DNA from: DATLYF01 sp035575095
GTDB lineage: Bacteria > Pseudomonadota > Gammaproteobacteria > Competibacterales > Competibacteraceae
Direction: 5' to 3'
Assembly: GCA_035575095.1 (NCBI GenBank)
Contig: DATLYF010000181.1
Span: 1-12,952, forward strand
DNA: 12,952 nt
Shown here: one piece after another, positions 8,116 to 12,952 of the stretch
Numbering within the stretch: the first letter of the stretch is position 1
How the letters are laid out: each line of letters begins with the position of its first letter
Position numbers and translations under genes: made by a program
Notes under the pieces: generated by a model
What the model was told of the DNA's origin: nothing
Seen by the model: the letters and a program-made list of their open reading frames with translations, nothing else
The model's database searches: none

Positions 8116-9263
8116 GCGCTGGGATCGACCACCCGATCGTAGGGCCGGATCGGGCGGTTGGCTTCCATGATCAGGCCGTAGCTGACGCTGTCGAATACTT
8201 TGTAGATCATCAGCAGGCCGGCGCGTTCATCGGGCAGGCGCACCTGCTGGCCGCTGAACGGGTCCTTGGCGTAGTCGCCCTGGTTGAGCACCTTGAGCAC
8301 ATGGCCGGGTTCGACGCCGTCCGCCTCACCCAGATTGACCACCACGGTGTGATAGCGGCCGATGAGGAACTCGCCGTTCAGCACCTCGAGGATCTGACCC
8401 TCGGTGTCCACCGGCGCCGGGCGCAGCTGGTACTGGTAGAGCGTCTCCTCCTCACCCTCTACCGGGAACAGGCGGTCGCCGGGCAGGGCGTTGCGCTCCA
8501 CGGCGGTCAGCGTCAGGCTGGCGGGATCGCCATCCTCTTCGACCCGCGCCTCGCCGATGTAGACCATGTTATAGCCGAGCGGCTTTTGGCTCACCGGATC
8601 CCGATACTCGTTGCCGGGCCGGTAGATCTGGTAGATGGGATGGTCGAACATGGCGCCGCGGGCGTAGGTGCGCTCGCCGGTGACGTAGCTGATGTGTTCG
8701 TCCAGACCGGACAGCAGGTAAGGTGCCTTCTCCCACTCCGCCTTGCTCATCACCTTGGAGCGCTCCAGGTAGGCGGCGACGGCCTCGCGCGGCACGGTGG
8801 GGATGGGCCGGGTGGCCTGCTCCACCCGCACCTGGGGGGAGAGCTTGACGGTGGGACGCTCGCCCGGGCGGCGCTCGGCCACGCGCAAGCGCGGTGCGCC
8901 GTCCTCGTAATAGAGTTCGAGGACGTCGCCGGGGTAGATCAGGTCCGGGTTGCGGATGTTCGGGTTCTGCCGCCAGATCTCCTTCCAGCGCCAAGGGTCT
9001 TTGAGGTAGCGCTCGGCAATGCCCCACAGGGTATCGCCGGGGACCACGGTGTAGCGCTGGGGATGGCCGGCCTTGAGCTTGGGCGGCACCGCCGGCTGGC
9101 TGGCGGCGACCAGGGGCGGCGGATTTTGCGGGGTGGCGGCCGCGTTGCTGCCCGGCTTGCCGGTCTCCATGCGTGCCTGGGTGCAACCGCTGCTCAGCAC
9201 GGCGATGGCGGTCAGCAGCAGGACGGTGCGGTGGCGAGGACGGAGGCGCTTGGTTGTTGTCAT
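8112..9263 (-). CDS. tsaP: LysM-domain lipoprotein, TsaP-like type IV pilus secretin-associated protein
   Basis: Encodes 383 residues. A basic start (MTTTKRLRPRHR) leads into a hydrophobic segment and the lipobox-like LSSGC with Cys27. Thr at +2 suggests outer-membrane sorting; Ser at -3 is tolerated but not ideal. After a Pro/Ala-rich linker comes one LysM domain (about 69-117: YTVVPGDTLWGIAERYL, NPNIRNPDLIYPGDVLEL), which binds peptidoglycan. The C-terminal part (about 290-380; GRYHTVVVNLGEADGVEPGH, VFDSVSYGLIMEA) resembles the FlgT-C-like domain of TsaP proteins. TsaP anchors the PilQ secretin of type IV pili to the cell wall in Neisseria and Myxococcus, and the Pseudomonas homologue also sits between def and dprA. 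ATG 9263 is chosen for AGGA seven bases upstream and the proper signal sequence; an upstream in-frame start at 9338 would bury it. Do not confuse with the unrelated tRNA gene tsaC. The name rests on domain order and synteny. Confidence 0.85.
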   Translation of the reverse strand: MTTTKRLRPRHRTVLLLTAIAVLSSGCTQARMETGKPGSNAAATPQNPPPLVAASQPAVPPKLKAGHPQRYTVVPGDTLWGIAERYLKDPWRWKEIWRQNPNIRNPDLIYPGDVLELYYEDGAPRLRVAERRPGERPTVKLSPQVRVEQATRPIPTVPREAVAAYLERSKVMSKAEWEKAPYLLSGLDEHISYVTGERTYARGAMFDHPIYQIYRPGNEYRDPVSQKPLGYNMVYIGEARVEEDGDPASLTLTAVERNALPGDRLFPVEGEEETLYQYQLRPAPVDTEGQILEVLNGEFLIGRYHTVVVNLGEADGVEPGHVLKVLNQGDYAKDPFSGQQVRLPDERAGLLMIYKVFDSVSYGLIMEANRPIRPYDRVVDPSA

Positions 9264-9270
9264 TTCTTTA

Positions 9271-9274
9271 TCCT
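9271..9274 (-). promoter_or_regulatory. Ribosome binding site deciding the tsaP start
   Basis: AGGA on the minus strand lies seven bases upstream of ATG 9263. It supports this start over the longer frame that begins at 9338. Confidence 0.6.
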
Positions 9275-9292
9275 GGGCGGGCACTTGCCGAC

Positions 9293-9320
9293 AGTGTAAT
9301 CGGTCATATGTACTGCGCAA
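9293..9320 (-). promoter_or_regulatory. Candidate sigma70 promoter for tsaP-dprA-smg
   Basis: On the minus strand TTGCGC (9320-9315) and TACACT (9298-9293) are separated by 16 bases, matching 3 of 6 and 4 of 6 consensus positions. Transcription would start near 9286, giving a leader of about 23 bases before tsaP. The match is modest; its place in the only divergent gap supports it. Confidence 0.4.
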
Positions 9321-9338
9321 AGTGTAGCGGCTGCGCAA
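9313..9338. repeat. Direct repeat pair CTGCGCAA in the divergent promoter region
   Basis: CTGCGCAA occurs at 9313-9320 and again at 9331-9338, with 10 bases between copies (18-base period). Each copy contains the palindrome TGCGCA. A second short string, AGTGTA, also occurs twice, at 9293-9298 and 9321-9326. The first CTGCGCAA overlaps the candidate tsaP -35. This could be a binding site for a regulator acting on both divergent operons, or only a chance repeat in GC-rich DNA. Confidence 0.4.
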
Positions 9339-9348
9339 CGCTTTCCTG

Positions 9349-9354
9349 TATCAT
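9349..9354 (+). promoter_or_regulatory. Candidate -10 element for the def operon
   Basis: TATCAT matches 5 of 6 positions of the sigma70 -10 box and lies 58 bases before the def ATG. No convincing -35 box is seen 16-18 bases upstream, where the CTGCGCAA repeats sit, so an activator or another promoter may be involved. Confidence 0.3.
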
Positions 9355-9371
9355 CCGGATTCAGCGTAACC

Positions 9372-9386
9372 CCAGGTAAAACCTGG
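9372..9386 (+). repeat. Short inverted repeat in the def leader
   Basis: CCAGGT (9372-9377) and ACCTGG (9381-9386) form a perfect 6-bp stem with loop AAA. It lies between the candidate -10 box and the def start, so it would be in the 5' leader. It could be an operator or a leader hairpin. No T-run follows. Confidence 0.4.
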
Positions 9387-9411
9387 ATTTGCAGCGGGGT
9401 ACCCGACATCT

Positions 9412-9927
9412 ATGGCCAAACTCGACATCCTGCACTTCCCCGATCCACGCCTGCGCAAGAAGGCGGTGCCGGTCGATACCGTGGACGAGGGCATCCGCCG
9501 ACTGGTCGACGATATGTTCGAGACCATGTACGCAGCGCCCGGCATCGGCCTGGCGGCGACCCAGGTGAACGTGCACAAGCGGGTGGTCGTCATCGACGTC
9601 TCCGAGGAGAAGAACCAGCCGCTGGTGCTGATCAATCCCACCATCCTGGAGAAGCGCGGCGAGGAGGAGATGGACGAAGGCTGTCTGTCGGTGCCGGGCT
9701 TCTACGAGACCGTGCGCCGCGCCGAATGGGTGCGGGTGGCTGCCATGGACCGCAACGGCGAGCCCTTCGAACTGGAAACCGGCGGTCTGCTGGCGGTGTG
9801 CATCCAGCACGAGATCGATCACCTGGATGGCAGGCTGTTCGTCGACTATCTCTCCTCTCTCAAGCGCGACCGTATCCGCAAGAAGCTGGAGAAGCAGGAG
9901 CGCCACGAGACTGCCCGCGCCCGCTGA
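9412..9927 (+). CDS. def: Peptide deformylase
   Basis: Removes the formyl group from the N-terminal formyl-Met of new proteins at the ribosome exit; metal-dependent and essential. The 171-residue protein has all three family motifs: motif I GIGLAATQV (44-52), motif II EGCLSVP (89-95) and motif III QHEIDHLDG (132-140). Metal ligands are Cys91, His133 and His137; the catalytic residues are Glu134 and Gln51. Length and motifs fit the type 1B enzyme of Gram-negative bacteria (E. coli Def is 169). The C-terminus is highly charged (KKLEKQERHETARAR), as in E. coli, where it contacts the ribosome. The ATG at 9412 gives the expected MAKLDILHFPDPRLR start, although the ribosome site is weak. It is first in the def-fmt-rsmB operon, 82 bases before fmt. 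Confidence 0.97.
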   Translation: MAKLDILHFPDPRLRKKAVPVDTVDEGIRRLVDDMFETMYAAPGIGLAATQVNVHKRVVVIDVSEEKNQPLVLINPTILEKRGEEEMDEGCLSVPGFYETVRRAEWVRVAAMDRNGEPFELETGGLLAVCIQHEIDHLDGRLFVDYLSSLKRDRIRKKLEKQERHETARAR

Positions 9928-9934
9928 GGCGGGC
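9919..9934 (+). repeat. Hairpin with the def stop codon in its loop
   Basis: GCCCGC (9919-9924) pairs with GCGGGC (9929-9934), and the loop TGAG holds the def TGA stop (9925-9927). It is a small structure at the exact end of the gene; it could affect termination or ribosome release, or be incidental. Confidence 0.35.
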
Positions 9935-9954
9935 ATCCGCTCCGATTCTTCGCC

Positions 9955-9978
9955 GTGGCGCGCCGCCGGGCGCGCCAC
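9955..9978 (+). repeat. Strong 10-bp hairpin between def and fmt
   Basis: GTGGCGCGCC (9955-9964) and GGCGCGCCAC (9969-9978) are perfect complements around loop GCCG. Only TTG follows, so a full Rho-independent terminator is unlikely. It may lower read-through into fmt or act as a processing or stability hairpin. The rest of the 82-base gap shows nothing else. Confidence 0.5.
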
Positions 9979-10009
9979 TTGACCCGCTCCCAGGTTCCGT
10001 TCTAGCACC

Positions 10010-10963
10010 ATGGCTGCAGCGCTGCGCATCGTTTTCGCCGGCACGCCCGAGTTCGCCGTCCCCACCCTGTCCGCTCTGATCGCCGCCGGGCAGGTCCCGG
10101 TGGCGGTCTACACCCAGCCCGACCGCCCGTCCGGCCGCGGCCGCAGGCTCAGCGCCAGCCCGGTCAAGCAGTGCGCCCAGGCCCACGGCATCGCCGTGCA
10201 CCAGCCGCGGACCCTGCGCGATCCCGCCGCCCAGGCCGAGTTGGCGGCGCTGCGCCCGGATCTGATGATCGTGGTGGCTTACGGCCTGCTCCTGCCCCGG
10301 GCGGTGCTGGACATTCCGCGGCTCGGCTGCGTCAACGTCCACGCCTCGCTGCTGCCGCGCTGGCGCGGTGCGGCGCCGATCCAGCGCGCCATCCTGGCCG
10401 GCGACAGCGAGTCCGGGGTGAGCATCATGCAGATGGAGGAGGGGCTGGATACCGGGCCGGTGCTGGCCACGGCGCGCTGTCCCATCGAGCCCGGCATGAG
10501 CGCCGGCGAATTGCACGATCGTTTGGCGGAGCTGGGCGCGCGCACCCTGGTCGAGGTGCTGCCAGCCCTGGCGGAAGGGCGGCTGATGGCCGAGCCCCAG
10601 GCCGCTTGTGGGGTGTGCTACGCCGCCAAGCTGGACAAGGCCGAGGCCGAGCTGGACTGGCGCCGTCCCGCGCTGGAGCTGGAACGCCAGGTGCGCGCCT
10701 TCAATCCCTGGCCGGTGGCACAGACCGTGCTGCCCGATGGGCGAGTGCTGCGCGTCTGGCGCGCCCGCGTTCTGGGCGGGGCCGACAGCGGCAGTGCCCC
10801 GCCCGGCCGGGTGCTGGCCCAATCCCGGGACGGCGTTGATGTGGCCACCGGCGATGGCGTACTGCGCCTGACCGAACTGCAACTGCCTGGCAAACGGCCG
10901 CTGGTCGCCGCCGATTTTGCCAATGCCTACCCGCTCGCCGGGCTGACGCTGGGGGTGCCATGA
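10010..10963 (+). CDS. fmt: Methionyl-tRNA formyltransferase
   Basis: Transfers a formyl group from 10-formyltetrahydrofolate to Met-tRNA-fMet to make the initiator tRNA used at start codons; cytoplasmic. The 317-residue protein matches the E. coli enzyme (315). The N-terminal formyltransferase domain (about 1-200) has RIVFAGTPEFAVPTL (6-20), the RPSGRGRRLSASPVK loop (39-53) that contacts the acceptor stem, and the active site Asn109, His111 and Asp147 in VNVHASLLPRWRGAAPIQRAI and EEGLDTGPVL. The C-terminal OB-like domain (about 205-310; AFNPWPVA) binds tRNA. ATG 10010 gives the expected start, although the ribosome site is poor. It follows def, whose product removes the same formyl group, and its stop overlaps the rsmB start by four bases (ATGA), so rsmB is translationally coupled. 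Confidence 0.97.
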   Translation: MAAALRIVFAGTPEFAVPTLSALIAAGQVPVAVYTQPDRPSGRGRRLSASPVKQCAQAHGIAVHQPRTLRDPAAQAELAALRPDLMIVVAYGLLLPRAVLDIPRLGCVNVHASLLPRWRGAAPIQRAILAGDSESGVSIMQMEEGLDTGPVLATARCPIEPGMSAGELHDRLAELGARTLVEVLPALAEGRLMAEPQAACGVCYAAKLDKAEAELDWRRPALELERQVRAFNPWPVAQTVLPDGRVLRVWRARVLGGADSGSAPPGRVLAQSRDGVDVATGDGVLRLTELQLPGKRPLVAADFANAYPLAGLTLGVP

Positions 10964-12333
10964 AGCGCGACTCGCGCCGTCCGGCCCGCGCTGCCAGCGG
11001 CAGCCCCGCTCCCCGCTGCGCGCCGGTGCGCCAGGTGGCGGTGGAGGTGCTGGCGCAGGTGCTGGGCGCGGGCGGCTCGCTGAGTCAACTATTGCCGGCA
11101 GCGCTGCCGCGGACCGCACAGCGCGACCGCGCCCTGCTTGCCGAACTCTGCTACGGCACCCTGCGCTGGTATCCGCAATTGCAGGCGCTGCTCGGGCGGC
11201 TGCTAGAGCGCCCGCTGCGCTGCGGCGAGCATGCGGTGGAAGCACTGCTGTTGCTCGGCCTGTATCAGCTCCTGCACCTGCGCATTCCCGACTACGCCGC
11301 CGTGGCCGAGAGCGTGGCCACCGCCCGCCGCCTCGGCAAGCCCTGGGCGGCGGGGCTGGTCAATGGTGTGCTGCGCGCCTTTTTGCGCCGCCGCGAGGCG
11401 CTGCTGGCCGAACTCGGCGGCGATCCGCAAGCGCTCCATGCCCATCCGCGCTGGCTGCTGGCCCGACTGCAGGCGGACTGGCCCGAGCACTGGCAAGACA
11501 TGGTGGCGGCCGGCAACCGTCATCCGCCCCTGACCCTGCGCGTCAACCGCCGCCGCAGCAGCCGTGCCGACTATCTGGCCGAACTGACGGCGGCGGGGAT
11601 CGAGGCCCAGGCGGTGGCTGCGGCCGAGGATGCCGTGACCCTGGTCGTGCCGTGCGAGGTGGCCGATCTGCCCGGCTTCGCCGCCGGGCGGGTGTCGGTG
11701 CAGGACGCCGCCGCCCAGCTCGCCGTCGGGCTGCTGGAGCTGGCGCCCGGGCAGCGGGTGCTGGATGCCTGTGCCGCCCCGGGCGGCAAGAGCTGTCACA
11801 TCCTGGAGCGCGAACCGGGGCTGGCCGAACTGGTGGCCCTGGACATCGACAGCACGCGCCTGGCCCGAGTGGCGGAGAACCTGGCGCGGCTGGGTCTGTC
11901 TGCCACCCTGCTGGCGGGCGATGGACTACGGCCGGAGCAGTGGTGGGACGGCCGGCCCTTCGACCGCATCCTGCTGGATGCGCCCTGTTCCGCCACCGGT
12001 GTGATCCGCCGCCATCCCGACATCAAGCTGCTGCGCCAGGAAGCCGACATCGCGCGCCTGTCCGCCACCCAGCGCACCCTGCTGGAGCGCTTGTGGCCAC
12101 TGCTGCGACCGGGCGGTGTGCTGCTCTACGCCACCTGCTCCGTGTTGCGGCAGGAGAACGAACAGGTGGTGGCCGATTTTCTCACCGCCCATCCGGAGGC
12201 GCGGGAGCAGCCCATCGCCGCCACCTGGGGGCTGCCCCGTCCCTATGGTCGCCAGATCTTGAGCGGCATGCACGGCATGGACGGTTTCTACTACGCATGT
12301 CTGCGCAAGGCCGGGGAGGGGGGGGATGCGTGA
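10960..12333 (+). CDS. rsmB: 16S rRNA m5C967 methyltransferase RsmB
   Basis: Methylates C5 of cytosine 967 of 16S rRNA with S-adenosylmethionine. The 457-residue protein (E. coli 429) has an N-terminal NusB-like RNA-binding domain (about 22-150; DRALLAELCYGTLRWY, GLVNGVLRAFLRR) and a Rossmann methyltransferase domain. Motifs are QDAAAQLA (248-255), motif I VLDACAAPGGKS (267-278) for SAM binding, motif IV LLDAPCSATGV with Cys343, and motif VI YATCSV with Cys393. The two cysteines are the paired catalytic residues of the RNA m5C family; motif VI supplies the nucleophile. An Arg/Pro/Ala-rich tail at residues 1-20 accounts for part of the extra length. Start overlaps the fmt stop (ATGA); the stop overlaps the next gene by 8 bases. 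Confidence 0.96.
   Translation: MKRDSRRPARAASGSPAPRCAPVRQVAVEVLAQVLGAGGSLSQLLPAALPRTAQRDRALLAELCYGTLRWYPQLQALLGRLLERPLRCGEHAVEALLLLGLYQLLHLRIPDYAAVAESVATARRLGKPWAAGLVNGVLRAFLRRREALLAELGGDPQALHAHPRWLLARLQADWPEHWQDMVAAGNRHPPLTLRVNRRRSSRADYLAELTAAGIEAQAVAAAEDAVTLVVPCEVADLPGFAAGRVSVQDAAAQLAVGLLELAPGQRVLDACAAPGGKSCHILEREPGLAELVALDIDSTRLARVAENLARLGLSATLLAGDGLRPEQWWDGRPFDRILLDAPCSATGVIRRHPDIKLLRQEADIARLSATQRTLLERLWPLLRPGGVLLYATCSVLRQENEQVVADFLTAHPEAREQPIAATWGLPRPYGRQILSGMHGMDGFYYACLRKAGEGGDA
12313..12325 (+). promoter_or_regulatory. Purine-rich ribosome binding tract before the DUF4390 gene
   Basis: GGGGAGGGGGGGG runs directly up to ATG 12326 inside the end of rsmB and contains GGAGG. It supports starting the next gene here despite the 8-base overlap. 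The G8 run is also a likely spot for sequencing or replication slippage near the rsmB C-terminus. Confidence 0.55.
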
Positions 12334-12883
12334 GGTGCACGTCTGCCGTCTGCTGCCCCTGCTGCTGCTGCTGGTGCTGGCGGCGGGCATGGTCTGGGCG
12401 CGCGGTTTCCTGGTGCAGCGGGTCAGCACCCATCTGGAGCAAGGCGTCTACCGCCTCGACGCCGATATCGAGTACGGTCTGAGCGAGGCCAACCTGGAGG
12501 CCATGCGCAACGGCGTGCCCATCACCGTGGAGCTGGAGATGGAGGTGCGCCGCCGCCGCGACTGGCTGTGGGACGTCACCGAGGCCAGTCTGCGGCAACG
12601 CTATCGCCTGGAATATCACGCCCTGTCAGGACAATATCTGGTGAGCAACCTCAACAGCGGCGAGCGCAAGGGCTTTCCCACCCTGGGCACCGCCACCGAC
12701 TACCTGGGGCGGATACGCGATTTTCCGCTGCTCGACAGCAGCCTGCTGGAACCCGGCGGGCAGTACTATGGGCGCCTGCGGGTGAGCCTGGATATCGAAG
12801 CGCTGCCGGCGCCGCTGCGACCGGTGGCTTATTTCTCCGCGGACTGGCGACTGGCCAGCGACTGGTACCGATGGCCGCTGTGA
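12326..12883 (+). CDS. DUF4390 family protein, membrane-anchored or secreted, function unknown
   Basis: Encodes 185 residues. A leucine-rich hydrophobic segment (about 9-24, LLPLLLLLVLAAGMVW) acts as a signal peptide or single N-terminal anchor, so most of the protein should be periplasmic. The remainder looks beta-rich with alternating charged and aromatic residues: VYRLDADIEYGLSEANLEAM, GVPITVELEMEVRRRRDWLW, LRQRYRLEYHALSGQYLVSN and GGQYYGRLRVSLDIEALP. These patterns, the size and the place after rsmB fit the DUF4390 family, which usually precedes an NtrY-like kinase gene. No catalytic motif is visible. It overlaps rsmB by 8 bases and the next gene by 4 or 13, so it is made with both. A periplasmic partner of the downstream kinase is a reasonable guess, not shown. 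Confidence 0.85.
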   Translation: MREVHVCRLLPLLLLLVLAAGMVWARGFLVQRVSTHLEQGVYRLDADIEYGLSEANLEAMRNGVPITVELEMEVRRRRDWLWDVTEASLRQRYRLEYHALSGQYLVSNLNSGERKGFPTLGTATDYLGRIRDFPLLDSSLLEPGGQYYGRLRVSLDIEALPAPLRPVAYFSADWRLASDWYRWPL

Positions 12884-12952
12884 ACGATCGGCGATGGCTG
12901 CGCGGGCAACGGCTGTGGCCGATGCTGCTGCTGTTCGGCCTGCTGCTGGCGG
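12871..12952 (+). CDS. N-terminus of a membrane protein, probably an NtrY-like sensor histidine kinase (3' end outside window)
   Basis: A frame opens at ATG 12871 and runs to the window edge (27 codons) without a stop. It begins MAAVNDRRWLRGQRLW and continues into PMLLLFGLLLA, a basic stretch then a hydrophobic segment typical of a first transmembrane helix with the N-terminus inside. GTG 12880, in the same frame, is an equally good start; it gives a GTGA overlap with the DUF4390 stop, the classic coupled arrangement, while ATG gives a 13-base overlap. In many gammaproteobacteria rsmB and DUF4390 are followed by ntrY-ntrX-like kinase and regulator genes and then trkA. No kinase domain is visible here, so that identity comes from neighbourhood alone. 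Confidence 0.65.
   Translation, partial: MAAVNDRRWLRGQRLWPMLLLFGLLLA

Noticed and set aside
8091..9299. A 402-codon plus-strand frame opposite the tsaP-like gene
   Set aside because: It is the antisense shadow of a gene with a clear signal peptide and LysM domain. Its translation shows no family features.
9264..9338. Upstream extension of the tsaP-like gene to 9338
   Set aside because: It would place 25 residues before the signal peptide and run over the candidate promoter. ATG 9263 has a ribosome site and leaves a normal lipoprotein signal.
9860..11245. A 461-codon open frame on the minus strand opposite fmt and rsmB
   Set aside because: It is a codon-bias shadow of fmt and rsmB, with Arg/Gly/Ala/Gln-rich translation and no domain.

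Overview
The window is GC-rich (roughly two thirds G+C by eye) and tightly packed. It looks like ordinary chromosome of a non-enteric gammaproteobacterium. The evidence is the gene order def-fmt-rsmB diverging from [LysM gene]-dprA-smg-topA-tsaC, which is a conserved gammaproteobacterial neighbourhood. Full-length topA stands where E. coli has only the small topA-like gene yrdD. The LysM gene is the type IV pilus secretin-associated type (tsaP-like), as next to dprA in Pseudomonas. A DUF4390 gene follows rsmB. I cannot name a genus. I see no mobile element, RNA gene, CRISPR array or phage gene, and no gene-free stretch longer than 148 bases.

Left, + strand (1-3459): the end of a methylcitrate-cycle operon, prpB (5' end outside the window), prpC and prpD. 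Together they make 2-methylcitrate from propionyl-CoA and oxaloacetate, dehydrate it, and cleave 2-methylisocitrate to pyruvate and succinate. A GC-rich hairpin lies in both intergenic gaps, and a perfect 24-base palindrome lies between prpD and the convergent tsaC.

Middle, - strand (9263 down to 3540): tsaP-like LysM lipoprotein, dprA, smg, topA, tsaC. The tsaP stop and the dprA TTG start overlap as TTGA, and dprA and smg are 5 bases apart. A strong intrinsic-terminator-like structure separates smg from topA. topA and tsaC are 7 bases apart. The block therefore reads as two transcription units: a surface/DNA-uptake unit (tsaP, dprA, smg) and a topology/tRNA-modification unit (topA, tsaC).

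Right, + strand (9412 to the end): def, fmt, rsmB, a DUF4390 gene and the first 27 codons of a membrane protein, probably an NtrY-like sensor kinase. def and fmt add and remove the N-formyl group of new proteins, and rsmB methylates 16S rRNA. Overlaps of 4, 8 and 4 (or 13) bases suggest one translationally coupled operon. The 148-base gap at 9264-9411 must hold the divergent promoters of this operon and of tsaP.

I did not find a clearly new biological system. The most useful leads are the coupling of a pilus-secretin anchor to dprA, the terminator/attenuator before topA, the repeat pair in the divergent promoter region, and two conserved genes of unknown function (smg, DUF4390).
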